NCBI RefSeq assembly: GCF_012769535.1
Contig: NZ_CP046565.1
Location: forward strand, 2,432,501-2,496,500
Direction of reading: 5' to 3'
DNA: 64,000 nt
DNA from: Methylococcus geothermalis
GTDB taxonomy: Bacteria; Pseudomonadota; Gammaproteobacteria; Methylococcales; Methylococcaceae
The position numbers were made by a program, and so were the translations under genes. Shown piece by piece: positions 46,435 through 57,204 of the stretch (its first letter is position 1; each line of letters starts with the position of its first letter). The notes under the pieces are model-generated. The model ran no database searches. It had not been told where the DNA came from and was given only the letters and a program-made list of their open reading frames with translations.

Positions 46435-47177
46435 TCCGGCAAAAGCCTTGCTGTCGCATCGTTCTGGTACTGAGTCTTCTCACTAGCCCCATCCCGGGCT
46501 GCGCAGCGTCTCGTGACGGCCCCACTGACAATACCCCGGACTGGTTCTACCCTGTCTGGGCCGCGCAGGCCATGTACAATCAAGCCATCCGGGTCCGCGA
46601 CACGGACAGTGCCCTGGGCCGCTACTCGCTCAAGACCAAGGAGATCGGGCTTAAAGACTTGGCCCGCATGCACGGCCATCTGTGCGATGGGCTGGTGATC
46701 GCCTTCGTCGAGATCAAGGCAGTGTTCGAAAGGCTGTTTCCGGAGGGCGTCGTGGACCGTACTGACCTTCGGGCGGTATCCAAGAACGGCCCCTGCTGGG
46801 TGGATGCGGTGTCCTGGATGACCGGTGCCCGCATCAATTTTCAGACCCTGCGCATCGACAATTCCGTCGGCGACGGCTTCATCATCCAGAAGATATCGAC
46901 CGGGGAAACCTATCAGGTCTCTTTGAAGCCCGGCGTATTCCCAGCGAAACAAGCCGACCTCGAGGCGCGTATCCGCGCCGCGCGCGCCGAAGGCAAGCCG
47001 GTCACTGCCACCGAAATCGCCGAACTGGAGCGCCAAGCGGACCGGTTGAGCCAGAAGATGCTCACGACGCCGCCATCGATTTTGCTGGATGTGCGCCCGC
47101 TGCCGAACTACCGGTTCGTGCCGATGGACTTGCTTGGTACACGAGGCGATATCGTCAACAAGAACATGCCCCGGTGA
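46431..47177 (+). CDS. FmdE-like domain lipoprotein
   Basis: The 248-residue protein begins with a signal sequence ending in IPGC, a possible lipobox. Its core resembles the FmdE family (named after formylmethanofuran dehydrogenase subunit E), with LARMHGHLCDGLVIAFVEI and GPCWVDAVSWMTGARIN holding His/Cys residues that may bind a metal. The rest (VSLKPGVFPAKQADLEAR and a helical tail) is less typical. Secreted FmdE-like proteins have no settled function. ATG 46431 overlaps the tauE stop. Confidence 0.75.
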   Translation: MIRQKPCCRIVLVLSLLTSPIPGCAASRDGPTDNTPDWFYPVWAAQAMYNQAIRVRDTDSALGRYSLKTKEIGLKDLARMHGHLCDGLVIAFVEIKAVFERLFPEGVVDRTDLRAVSKNGPCWVDAVSWMTGARINFQTLRIDNSVGDGFIIQKISTGETYQVSLKPGVFPAKQADLEARIRAARAEGKPVTATEIAELERQADRLSQKMLTTPPSILLDVRPLPNYRFVPMDLLGTRGDIVNKNMPR

Positions 47178-47240
47178 GGCCATGTTGGGGCGGTCAGTGA
47201 GCCATTTGACCAATATCTCGGAACCAGAAGGAGAAACCCC

Positions 47241-47984
47241 ATGCTGTTCTGGATCATCTTATTCTGTTTGCTCGGCGGTATTGGCGGCGTGGTCGCGGCC
47301 TCTCGCGTTCTCGCCTTGCCGGAGGCGCTCCGGAAAAGCCTCCTGCCTTTGCTGCTGAGCTATGCCACCGGAACGCTCCTGGGCACCGCTTTTCTCGGTC
47401 TGCTTCCGGAGAGCCTGGAGCTGGCGAAACCGATGGCTGTCTCGACCACTGTCCTGGTGGGGATTCTGATATTTTTTCTCCTGGAGAAATGCGTCATCTC
47501 GCGCCATTGCCACGCCGAAGTCTGTGAGGTCCACGGACAGGCGGGTCCGCTCATTTTGATTGGCGATGCGCTGCACAATTTTGTCGACGGCTTCGTCATC
47601 GCAGCGGCTTTCCTGACCTCGTTTCCCTTGGGGGTGGCCGCGGCACTGGCCGTATTCGCCCATGAAGTTCCCCAGGAAGTGGGCGACTTCGCGATTCTGC
47701 TCGACAGCGGTTATTCCACGCGCAAGGCATTCCTCTATAACCTGTTGTCCGCCCTCGCCATCTTGCCTGGCGCGGTCGTTGCCTACGCGTCCTTGGCGGC
47801 GCTGCAGGCGGCCGTTCCTTACGTGCTGGCGCTCTCCGCGGCAAGCTTCATGTACATCGCGATGGCCGATCTCTTGCCCAGTCTGCACCGGTACGTGCCC
47901 TTGGCGGTGACCCGGCGGCAGCTTCTGTTGATGTTGGCCGGCATCGGCACCATCGCTTTTTTTCACCTGTTCGGTCTGGGTTAG
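47241..47984 (+). CDS. ZIP-family metal transporter
   Basis: The 247-residue carrier has eight hydrophobic segments. The metal-binding helices have the family signatures IGDALHNFVDGFVIAAAF and FAHEVPQEVGDFAILLDSG, each with the conserved His and acidic residues. A His/Cys loop (SRHCHAEVCEVHGQ) lies between helices 3 and 4. ZIP proteins bring Zn, Fe or Mn into the cytoplasm. AAGGAG precedes ATG 47241. Its position beside a SufC/SufB-like pair suggests iron or zinc supply, but the cation cannot be read from sequence. Confidence 0.9.
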   Translation: MLFWIILFCLLGGIGGVVAASRVLALPEALRKSLLPLLLSYATGTLLGTAFLGLLPESLELAKPMAVSTTVLVGILIFFLLEKCVISRHCHAEVCEVHGQAGPLILIGDALHNFVDGFVIAAAFLTSFPLGVAAALAVFAHEVPQEVGDFAILLDSGYSTRKAFLYNLLSALAILPGAVVAYASLAALQAAVPYVLALSAASFMYIAMADLLPSLHRYVPLAVTRRQLLLMLAGIGTIAFFHLFGLG

Positions 47985-48006
47985 ATGCCGCGGGCTTTGC
48001 TGGGCC

Positions 48007-48726
48007 GTGGATACACTGCTCGAATTGCAAAATCTGACCTTGTCGCTGGGTCAGCGGCAGGTGCTCGGCGGGATCGGTCTGAGCATTGCGCGCGGCGACA
48101 TCCATGCGCTCGTGGGTGCAAATGGTGCCGGCAAGAGCTGTCTGGCCTATGCCATCATGGGATGTGAGGGCTATCGCCCCCAACAGGGGACCATCCTGTT
48201 CGAAGGCCGGCGCATCGATGAACTGCCGATACAGGTGCGGGCGCGCCTCGGAATAACCTTAGCCTGGCAGGAGCCGGCGCGCTTCGAAGGACTGCGTGTC
48301 AGCGATTATCTGCACTTGGGTTCACCGCCGGGAGATCCGATCACGGCGCTGGAAGCGGTCGGCTTGTCGCCGACTGAATATCTTGACCGGCCCGTGGACA
48401 ATACCCTGAGCGGCGGGGAGCGCAAGCGCATCGAACTTGCCGCGATCATTACCATGCGGCCCAAACTGGCGATACTCGATGAGCCCGCGGCAGGGATCGA
48501 TCTGCTGTCGCTCGACGAGTTGGTCGCGGCCATTCAAGCGATGCAAAGTATCGGCAGCACGATTCTGCTGATCACCCACGTCGAGCAAGTTGCCGCCCAC
48601 GCAGACCGCGCGTCACAGCTTTGCGGTGGTCAGATCGTCTGCCAAGGGGAAACGCAAGCCGTGATCGAAAACTACAAAGCGCGCCGCTGCCGTCGCTGCG
48701 ATGGTGAGATCTGCCGCCATGTCTGA
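48007..48726 (+). CDS. SufC-like ABC ATPase
   Basis: The 239-residue ATPase begins at GTG 48007. It has Walker A GANGAGKSC, signature LSGGERKRIELAAI and Walker B LAILDEPAAGID, close to SufC, the soluble ATPase of the SUF iron-sulfur assembly complex. The C-terminus ends in a Cys-rich tail (RRCRRCDGEICRHV) that ordinary SufC lacks. It overlaps the SufB/D-like gene by eight bases. No cysteine desulfurase or SufE is adjacent, so this is a compact two-gene form like that of many archaea and anaerobes. Confidence 0.85.
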   Translation: MDTLLELQNLTLSLGQRQVLGGIGLSIARGDIHALVGANGAGKSCLAYAIMGCEGYRPQQGTILFEGRRIDELPIQVRARLGITLAWQEPARFEGLRVSDYLHLGSPPGDPITALEAVGLSPTEYLDRPVDNTLSGGERKRIELAAIITMRPKLAILDEPAAGIDLLSLDELVAAIQAMQSIGSTILLITHVEQVAAHADRASQLCGGQIVCQGETQAVIENYKARRCRRCDGEICRHV

Positions 48727-49654
48727 TCTCGCTCCTCTCATCGATGCCTTCCGGCTGGCCGGTGAAGATCCCGGTCAGATTCTGGCCGAGGACACTGCAC
48801 ACCTTCTGGCCTATGACCATCAGATCGTCGGCCTCCAGTCCATTCCAGGAGTCGTGGTTTTCGCCAAAAACGAACGGAACGTGATCAAAGCGCAGATCAC
48901 CATCGTAAAGGGATTCACTATAGCGCAGCCTATCCACCTCTGCTTCAGCCTGTTGGATCGCTTCGGCGGCCAGAATGTGGAGCTTGACCTGACCGTTCAG
49001 GCCGGGGCCAGTGCCGCCGTTTGGTCGCATTGCCTGTTCGCTCATGCCGAACGGGCCTTTCATGCCATGCAGGCACGGGTCCAGATCCAGGAAAACGCAT
49101 CGCTCAACTATCAGGAATCCCACTACCACGGGATGTCCGGGGGTATCTCCGTGCGGCCCCGCGCAAGGATCGCGCTCGATAAAGACGCCCGCTACCGGTC
49201 TGATTTCTCGTTGCTGCTAGGACGGGTTGGTCTGCTGGACGTCGACTATGTTGTCGATGTCGGACCAGGGGCGGCTGCGGAACTCACCAGCCGGGTTTAT
49301 GGCCATGTCGCTGACGAGATTCGCATGCGAGAACAGATGAACCTCGACGGCGAGCGTGCCCGCGGCCTCATTAAATCGAGAATCGCCGTCGAAGACGAAG
49401 CCAGCGCGCAGGTCCTCGGCATCATGCACGGCAATGCCGCCGGCGCCAGAGGCCATGTGGACTGCCTGGAAATCGTCAAAGGCCGGGGTGTAGTAAGCGC
49501 CATCCCCGAGGTTCGCGTTTCGCACCCACAAGCCAAGGTCACCCATGAGGCGGCTATCGGCAGCGTCGATCCGAAACAATTTGAGACCCTTCTGGCACGG
49601 GGCCTCGATCCGGATGAGGCCGTGGACCGAATCATCCTAGGCATACTCACTTGA
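48719..49654 (+). CDS. SufB/SufD-like protein (short form)
   Basis: The 311-residue protein carries the beta-helix SUF core (QNVELDLTVQAGASAAVWSH, RIALDKDARYRSDFSLLLG, MHGNAAGARGHVDCLEIVKG) and the typical end SHPQAKVTHEAAIGSVDPK with ETLLARGLDPDEAVDRIILG. It is much shorter than E. coli SufB (about 495) and closer to single-subunit archaeal forms. Together with the SufC-like ATPase it could form a SufB2C2 scaffold. Whether it builds clusters or has another role, for example under arsenite or sulfide stress, is open. Confidence 0.85.
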   Translation: MSDLAPLIDAFRLAGEDPGQILAEDTAHLLAYDHQIVGLQSIPGVVVFAKNERNVIKAQITIVKGFTIAQPIHLCFSLLDRFGGQNVELDLTVQAGASAAVWSHCLFAHAERAFHAMQARVQIQENASLNYQESHYHGMSGGISVRPRARIALDKDARYRSDFSLLLGRVGLLDVDYVVDVGPGAAAELTSRVYGHVADEIRMREQMNLDGERARGLIKSRIAVEDEASAQVLGIMHGNAAGARGHVDCLEIVKGRGVVSAIPEVRVSHPQAKVTHEAAIGSVDPKQFETLLARGLDPDEAVDRIILGILT

Positions 49655-49723
49655 AACCAAAAGATCCGCTTCGTGCATCCTTAGGCGACTAGACAGCCGC
49701 ACCAATCGTGGAGAGACCCCCCA

Positions 49724-49804
49724 ATGAATGATCTGAAAGAGGCAAAAGCCCGAGCCGCGATCCAGATATCCGAATACGCCGGCTTGGGAGGTTCAATCTT
49801 ATGA
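49724..49804 (+). CDS. 26-residue leader peptide coupled to CoA-disulfide reductase (possible)
   Basis: A short frame starts at ATG 49724 (MNDLKEAKARAAIQISEY), about ten bases after a GGAG sequence. Its TGA (49802-49804) overlaps the ATG of the next gene in an ATGA junction. Such an arrangement could couple or regulate translation of the downstream enzyme. Amphipathic and without Cys; it may be a remnant of a longer gene. Confidence 0.35.
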   Translation: MNDLKEAKARAAIQISEYAGLGGSIL

Positions 49805-51483
49805 ATGCAGCGAAAAAACGCATCCTTATCGTCGGCGGCGTGGCCGGCGGCGCAACATGTGCGGCACGGGCGCGCCGCCTTTGCGAAACCTGCGAGATCC
49901 ACGTATTCGAACGCGGCCCCCATGTCTCGTTCGCCAATTGCGGCTTGCCCTATTTCGTGGGTGACGTCATCCAATCGGAAACTGATCTCCTGGTAGCAAG
50001 CCCCGAGCTGTTCAAGCGCCGCTACAACATCGAGGTCCATACCGAAACGGAGGTCACCGGCATCGATCGGCATGCCCGACAGATCGAAGTTCGCGATCTC
50101 AGAACCGGCGCGGTGCGACGAGAGCCCTATGACGCTCTCGTCCTGGCGACCGGCGCGCAGCCGATCCGGCCGTCTCTGCCGGGTATCGACCTGCCCGGCA
50201 TCCATGTACTACGCACCATCCCGGATAGCCGAAAGATCAAGGCTGCGGTCTCCCATGCTAAGCGGGCGGTCATGGTCGGCGGCGGCTTCATCGGCCTCGA
50301 AATGGCCGAGAACCTAGCCGGACTGGGACTTCAAGTCACCCTCCTGGAATTGGCCGACCAAGTGTTGCCGCCGCTCGATCCGGAAATGGCCGGCTACGCC
50401 GCCGAGCGGCTGAAAACTCGCGGGGTCAGCCTGAGACTAGGCGAACGCGTCGAGTCCTTCGATAAGCAGCCGGAGCATGGACTGAACGTTCACACATCGA
50501 AGGGCGAAACCATCGCCGCCGATCTGGTCATCCTGGGAATCGGCGTGCGACCGGAATCAGGGCTGGCGGAGGCCGCCGGCTTGGAACTGGGCGCCCTTGG
50601 CGGGATTCGGGTGGATGAGTACATGCGGACCAACGATGCCGCCATCTGGGCCGTCGGTGACGTCGTCGAAGTAAAAAATCGGGTGACGGGGGATTGGCAA
50701 CTGGTCCCCTTGGCAGGGCCCGCCAACCGTCAGGGGCGGGTCGCGGCCACCGCTATTCTTCACCATTTCGAATACGGCGATAGTACACCGCCTCCCTTGA
50801 AATTCGAGGGGGTGCTCGGAACCGCGGTGTGCGAAGTGTTTGGTCTGACGATCGCCTGTACCGGCGCCAGCGAGAAAGCGCTGCGGCGGGTCGTCATGGA
50901 TTACGAAAAGGTTTACCTGCATCCCGGCCACCATGCGACTTATTTTCCGGGTGCCAAGCCGATTCACATCAAATTGTTGTTCTCCAAAACGGATGGTCGG
51001 ATCCTGGGTGCGCAAGCCGTAGGCGAACTGGATGTCGCGCGACGCATCGATGTCATCGCTACGGCCATGAGGCAGGGTGCAACCGTGTTCGATTTGGAGG
51101 ACCTGGAACTTTGCTACGCGCCGCAGTTCGGCGCCGCCAAGGATCCTGTCAATGTCGCCGGCATGATCGCCGCCAACCATTTGCGCGGCAGTCTGCCGCT
51201 CGCAGATTGGGATGAGTTGGCAAAAACCTCGGCTTTGCTGGTGGACGTCCGCAGCGAGGCGGAGTTTGCCGGTGGCCACATTCCGAACGCACACAACCTT
51301 CCTCTCGAAATTTTGCGCGACCGGCTTCACGAATTGCCGCAGGATAGGGAAATCTGGCTGGTCTGTGGTGTCGGGCAACGCGCCTACTACGCGATGCGCG
51401 TTTTAATGCAAGAAGGCTTCAGGGTGAAAATACTTTCCGGCGGCATGCAAACCTACAAAGCATGGACTCGGGCCTTTGATTGA
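49801..51483 (+). CDS. CoA-disulfide reductase fused to a rhodanese domain
   Basis: The 560-residue flavoenzyme has FAD motif ILIVGGVAGGATCAARARR, the redox Cys in SFANCGLPYFVGDVI, an NAD(P) motif VMVGGGFIGLEMAENL and a dimerisation domain, then a C-terminal rhodanese domain (LLVDVRSEAEFAGGHIPNA) with active Cys in LVCGVGQRAYYAM. This fusion type reduces CoA-disulfide or CoA-persulfide/polysulfide with NAD(P)H. It closes the plus-strand sulfur/metal group and is the best evidence that the group handles reactive sulfur. Confidence 0.9.
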   Translation: MNAAKKRILIVGGVAGGATCAARARRLCETCEIHVFERGPHVSFANCGLPYFVGDVIQSETDLLVASPELFKRRYNIEVHTETEVTGIDRHARQIEVRDLRTGAVRREPYDALVLATGAQPIRPSLPGIDLPGIHVLRTIPDSRKIKAAVSHAKRAVMVGGGFIGLEMAENLAGLGLQVTLLELADQVLPPLDPEMAGYAAERLKTRGVSLRLGERVESFDKQPEHGLNVHTSKGETIAADLVILGIGVRPESGLAEAAGLELGALGGIRVDEYMRTNDAAIWAVGDVVEVKNRVTGDWQLVPLAGPANRQGRVAATAILHHFEYGDSTPPPLKFEGVLGTAVCEVFGLTIACTGASEKALRRVVMDYEKVYLHPGHHATYFPGAKPIHIKLLFSKTDGRILGAQAVGELDVARRIDVIATAMRQGATVFDLEDLELCYAPQFGAAKDPVNVAGMIAANHLRGSLPLADWDELAKTSALLVDVRSEAEFAGGHIPNAHNLPLEILRDRLHELPQDREIWLVCGVGQRAYYAMRVLMQEGFRVKILSGGMQTYKAWTRAFD

Positions 51484-51656
51484 TCGCGCTTTTATGGGCT
51501 CCCGTGGACTTTTTGAGGAGGACTGTCGCTGATGGGCAGCGAATCGCCGCCGGCCAGTCTCCGGTATCGTCAGGACGCCGTCCGGTCTGGGACTGTTGGA
51601 TCAGCCTTTCCGGCACCTCGGCGCTGGAGTTCCGGGTCAAACCGGTCCTTAAACGA

Positions 51657-51698
51657 AACCCCCGGTTCCGTGCCATGACGGCTCCGGAACCGGGGGTT
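51657..51698. terminator. Strong terminator hairpin between CoA-disulfide reductase and groEL
   Basis: AACCCCCGGTTCCG (51657-51670) pairs perfectly with CGGAACCGGGGGTT (51685-51698), a 14-bp stem. Read on the minus strand it lies 73 bases after the groEL stop and is followed by TTCGTTT, fitting the groESL terminator; it may also stop the plus-strand transcript. The rest of the 288-base gap shows nothing else. Confidence 0.75.
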
Positions 51699-51771
51699 GA
51701 CGCGGGGATGGCCATCCCCGGCTTCTTTGCGGCTTCGGGAACTCAGGAGAGTCCCGAAGACTGGACGCCGA

Positions 51772-53424
<1,653 letters not shown>

Positions 53425-53446
53425 TCAAAGGCTTCGCAAATCAGGA

Positions 53447-53737
53447 TCAGGATTCAAGGACACCCATGATGTCGTCTTCCCGGAGTATCAGATATTCCGT
53501 TCCGTCGACTTTGATTTCGGTGCCGGAGTATTTGCCGAACAGGACCGTGTCGCCCGGTTTCACTTCCAGGGCGCGCACTTGGCCGTTCTCCAGCACCTTG
53601 CCGTTGCCGACGGCGACGACTTCGCCCTTGATCGGCTTTTCCTTCGCGGTATCAGGGATCACGATGCCGCCCGGCGAGGTCTTCTCTTCTTCCCGGCGGA
53701 TAACCACAACACGGTCATACAAGGGACGGATTTTCAT
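53447..53737 (-). CDS. groES: 10-kDa co-chaperonin
   Basis: GroES caps the GroEL ring. The 96 residues show [17 protein letters not shown], the mobile loop [16 protein letters not shown] and [15 protein letters not shown]. An AAGGAG ribosome site precedes the ATG. The upstream gap carries a CIRCE-like inverted repeat. Confidence 0.99.
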   Translation of the reverse strand: MKIRPLYDRVVVIRREEEKTSPGGIVIPDTAKEKPIKGEVVAVGNGKVLENGQVRALEVKPGDTVLFGKYSGTEIKVDGTEYLILREDDIMGVLES

Positions 53738-53800
53738 GATGACTTGGAACTCCTTCTATAATGCATTGAATTTCAGCAATAATTTTACAGGGTTCTGCAG

Positions 53801-53824
53801 TTGGCACTCGCAAGGGAGTGCTGC
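53801..53824 (-). promoter_or_regulatory. CIRCE-like inverted repeat upstream of groES (6-base spacer)
   Basis: GCACTC (53804-53809) and GAGTGC (53816-53821) are the arms of the HrcA operator CIRCE, flanked by TTG and TGCC. The canonical element has nine bases between the arms; here there are six. It lies about 65 bases upstream of groES. Either a deviant HrcA site or a decayed one. The rest of the 53738-54023 gap shows nothing clear. Confidence 0.4.
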
Positions 53825-54023
53825 CAGCAATATGGAGCCGGGGGATTTTTTTTCAAGGGCGGATCCGCCGGAACGGTACCACCTGATGTCGGGCGGCGAG
53901 GGTCGCGGGTTCCTAGGGATGGGACGGCGGACCGGGCGTTAACGCCAGCACGAAACTTGCGGCCAGGAATGCCGGGAAGAGGGGCGGTGGGGGAACGAGA
54001 TCGGTGTCCGGCTACCGACCTCG

Positions 54024-54401
54024 TCAATCCCCATCAGCATCGATATCTTCGTAAATCTCCGGGGTAAATCTCGGCGTGCATATCGCAAGAAACACCAAGT
54101 CGGTATTCCCGGTATTGGCAATTCGCTGGGAAACACCGGGCGGTATGACGGCGACGTCCCCTGGCCCGACGACCTCGGGCTCCAGTGCACCGATTTCGAC
54201 CCTGCCCTCGCCCTGCAGGATCAGGTAGCGCTCAGTCACGTTCCTGAGCCGGTGAAGCCGTGTGGTGACCCCGGCCTCGACTCTGGCCTGCGCAATGGAA
54301 ACATCGTCATCGGCGGGAGAATTCCACCACTCGGTGATGTAGCAACGCTCGTCGAAATAGTACTCCACCGCCGAGCCGTGATTGATGCCTGCCTGAGTCA
54401 T
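54024..54401 (-). CDS. Cupin-domain protein
   Basis: The 125-residue protein is a single cupin barrel, with motif region TTRLHRLRNVTERYLILQGEG and second motif GPGDVAVIPPGVSQRIANTG. The usual His pair of motif 1 is partly replaced (LHRL), so metal binding is not certain. I place the start at ATG 54401 (MTQAGINHGSAVEYYF); the longer frame to 54524 runs into the mutS promoter region. Function is probably small-molecule binding or isomerisation; no specific assignment. Confidence 0.75.
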   Translation of the reverse strand: MTQAGINHGSAVEYYFDERCYITEWWNSPADDDVSIAQARVEAGVTTRLHRLRNVTERYLILQGEGRVEIGALEPEVVGPGDVAVIPPGVSQRIANTGNTDLVFLAICTPRFTPEIYEDIDADGD

Positions 54402-54595
54402 GATGAGTTTGACGCCGGATTCCTGTGAGCCCACCTGCACGAGCTTTCGTGTCTTCCCGCAGTATAGCGGGCTATGGGACGATGGACCCGGCCTTAGGTG
54501 CCACTGCGCCGGCCACGCCTTCACTATTCGGTTAAAATTCGCCGCCTCAACCCGCTTCGGCGGCGTCCGTCCTGCCTCACCTCAAGCTCCACGCC

Positions 54596-57160
54596 ATGAC
54601 CGATCGAGCCGACCTGTCCAGACACACTCCGATGATGCAGCAGTTTCTCCGCATCAAGGCGGAGCACCCGGACCGGCTACTGTTTTACCGGATGGGCGAT
54701 TTCTACGAGCTGTTCTTCGAAGATGCCCGGCGGGCGGCGAAGCTGCTGGACCTGACCCTGACCAGCCGGGGCGAATCGGGCGGTGAACGCATCCCGATGG
54801 CGGGAATTCCCTACCACGCAGTCGACGGCTATCTGGCTCGGCTGATCCGGTTGGGCGAATCGGTGGCGATCTGTGAGCAGATCGGCGATCCAGCCACATC
54901 GAAGGGACCGGTCGAGCGCAAGGTGGTGCGTATCGTGACGCCGGGCACGGTGACCGACGAGGCGTTGCTGGAGGAGCGCCGCGACAACCTGCTGGCGGCG
55001 ATCGCTCGCGACGGCGCGGTGTTCGGACTGGCGGTGCTGGATCTGTCCGGCGGACGTTTCACCCTGCAGCAGCCTGAGTCGGCCGCCCAGCTCACGAGCG
55101 AGCTGGAGCGGCTGAACCCGGCGGAACTCCTCGTAAGCGAGGACGAAGCGCTGCCGGAGGGGCTGTCCGGACGCAATGGCCTGACCCGGCGTCCGCCCTG
55201 GCATTTCGACCCGGAAAGCGGGCGTCGCCAGTTGCTGAACCAGTTCGGCACCCGTGACCTGTCGGGCTTCGGCTGCGAGCATCTGACCGTGGCGCTGGGT
55301 GCCGCCGGCTGCCTGCTGCAATACGTGCGTGACACCCAGCGCAGCGCCCTGCCCCACATCCGCGGCGTCCGGGCCGAGACCGGAGCGGAATACATCGGCC
55401 TGGACCCCGCCAGCCGGCGCAATCTTGAGCTGGACTCCCATCCGTCCGGCCGCACCGAATTCACCCTGCTGGGCATCCTGGACCGCACCGGGTCGGCCAT
55501 GGGCGGGAGATTACTGCGGCGGTGGCTGCATCAACCCTTGCGCGACCGGGCCATCATCCAACGACGCCAGGAGGCGATCGGTGAGCTGCTGGAGAAACAC
55601 CGTTTCGAAGACCTGCTCGAACTTTTACGCGGCGTGGGCGACATCGAGCGGATCGCAACCCGCATCGCCCTGAAGTCGGCCAGACCGCGCGACCTCACGA
55701 CATTGCGCCAGGCCCTGCAGACCTTGCCGGCGGTCCGGGACACCCTTTCCGGCATCGAAGGCGCGTTGCTGAGCGATCTGGCTCAGCGGCTGGTCGATCA
55801 GCCCGAGCTGAGCAGTCTGTTGCAGCGGGCCGTCGTCGACAACCCGCCGATGCTGATCCGCGACGGCGGCGTGATCGCCGACGGCTACCACGCCGAACTG
55901 GACGAGCTGCGCCAGTTGAGTGAGAACGCCGACCGCTTCCTGGTCGAGCTGGAGGCAAAGGAGCGCGAGCGCACCGGACTCAGCATGCTGAAGGTCGGCT
56001 ACAACCGGGTGCAGGGGTTCTACATCGAGCTGCCCCGGAGCCAAGCCGAAAAGGCGCCGGTGCACTACAGCCGGCGCCAGACGTTGAAAAACGCCGAGCG
56101 CTACATCACTCCGGAGTTGAAAACCTTCGAGGACAAGGTACTGAGTGCCCGTGAGCGAGCGCTGTCTTGCGAGAAGGCGCTCTATGACGAATTATTGGAA
56201 ACCCTGGGGAATTGGCTGCCGGCACTGCAAGATTGCGCGGCGGGCTTGGCCGAACTGGACGTGTTGGCGACCCTGGCCGAACGCGCCGATCGGCTGAATT
56301 GGGTGGCCCCGAGGCTGGTGGGCGCGCCAGGCATCCGCATCGTCCAAGGGCGCCATCCGGTGGTCGAGCAGGTCAGCGGCACGCCTTTCGTGCCCAATGA
56401 CCTGGAATTCGGCCCGGACCGGCGCATGCTGGTCATCACCGGGCCGAACATGGGCGGCAAGTCGACTTACATGCGCCAAGCCGCGCTGATCGTGCTGCTG
56501 GCCCACATCGGCAGCCACGTGCCGGCGACGGAAGCCGAAATCGGCCCGATCGACCGCATTTACACCCGCATCGGCGCCTCCGACGACCTCGCCAGCGGCC
56601 GCTCCACCTTCATGGTGGAAATGACGGAGACCGCCAACATCCTGCACAACGCCACGGCGGAAAGCCTGGTGCTGATGGATGAGATCGGCCGTGGCACCAG
56701 CACCTTCGACGGACTGTCGCTGGCCTGGGCCTGCGCCGAGCACCTGGCGCGCGAGACGCGAGCCTATACGCTGTTCGCCACCCATTATTTCGAGCTGACG
56801 GCGCTGGCCGAGGAGTGTGACGGGGTCGGCAACGTGCACCTGGATGCCGTGGAGCACGGCGACAAGGTGGTGTTCCTGCATGCGGTCCGGGAAGGGCCGG
56901 CGAGCCAGAGCTACGGCTTGCAGGTGGCTGCGCTGGCGGGGGTCCCGCGGGCCGTGATCGACAACGCGCGGCGAAAACTGGAGCAGCTGGAACGGCAGGC
57001 GCGTTCGGCCCTTCAGCAAGCTGTGCCGGTGACCCAGCTCGATTTGTTTTTGGCGCCGGAGCCGCACCCCGTGGTGCGGCGGCTGGAAACCTTGGACATC
57101 GACGGACTCAGCCCGCGCGAGGCATTGAATCTGTTGTACGAGCTGAAGCAGTCGCTGTAA
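54596..57160 (+). CDS. mutS: DNA mismatch repair protein
   Basis: MutS recognises mismatches. The 854 residues start with THTP-like [18 protein letters not shown] and the mismatch-contact region [17 protein letters not shown] (the F-x-E type contact is GDFYELF). The ATPase domain has Walker [15 protein letters not shown], Walker [18 protein letters not shown] and [11 protein letters not shown]. Length equals the E. coli protein (853). It stands alone, convergent with dsbC. Confidence 0.98.
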   Translation: MTDRADLSRHTPMMQQFLRIKAEHPDRLLFYRMGDFYELFFEDARRAAKLLDLTLTSRGESGGERIPMAGIPYHAVDGYLARLIRLGESVAICEQIGDPATSKGPVERKVVRIVTPGTVTDEALLEERRDNLLAAIARDGAVFGLAVLDLSGGRFTLQQPESAAQLTSELERLNPAELLVSEDEALPEGLSGRNGLTRRPPWHFDPESGRRQLLNQFGTRDLSGFGCEHLTVALGAAGCLLQYVRDTQRSALPHIRGVRAETGAEYIGLDPASRRNLELDSHPSGRTEFTLLGILDRTGSAMGGRLLRRWLHQPLRDRAIIQRRQEAIGELLEKHRFEDLLELLRGVGDIERIATRIALKSARPRDLTTLRQALQTLPAVRDTLSGIEGALLSDLAQRLVDQPELSSLLQRAVVDNPPMLIRDGGVIADGYHAELDELRQLSENADRFLVELEAKERERTGLSMLKVGYNRVQGFYIELPRSQAEKAPVHYSRRQTLKNAERYITPELKTFEDKVLSARERALSCEKALYDELLETLGNWLPALQDCAAGLAELDVLATLAERADRLNWVAPRLVGAPGIRIVQGRHPVVEQVSGTPFVPNDLEFGPDRRMLVITGPNMGGKSTYMRQAALIVLLAHIGSHVPATEAEIGPIDRIYTRIGASDDLASGRSTFMVEMTETANILHNATAESLVLMDEIGRGTSTFDGLSLAWACAEHLARETRAYTLFATHYFELTALAEECDGVGNVHLDAVEHGDKVVFLHAVREGPASQSYGLQVAALAGVPRAVIDNARRKLEQLERQARSALQQAVPVTQLDLFLAPEPHPVVRRLETLDIDGLSPREALNLLYELKQSL

Positions 57161-57164
57161 AACG

Positions 57165-57191
57165 GCCCGGCGGCGCGGTTCGCCGCCGGGC
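57165..57191. terminator. Bidirectional terminator hairpin between mutS and dsbC
   Basis: GCCCGGCGGCG (57165-57175) pairs with CGCCGCCGGGC (57181-57191) with a 5-base loop. It begins five bases after the mutS stop and is 14 bases from the dsbC stop, so it can serve both convergent genes. No T-run is present. Confidence 0.6.
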
Positions 57192-57204
57192 TCGGCAAGG
57201 GAAA

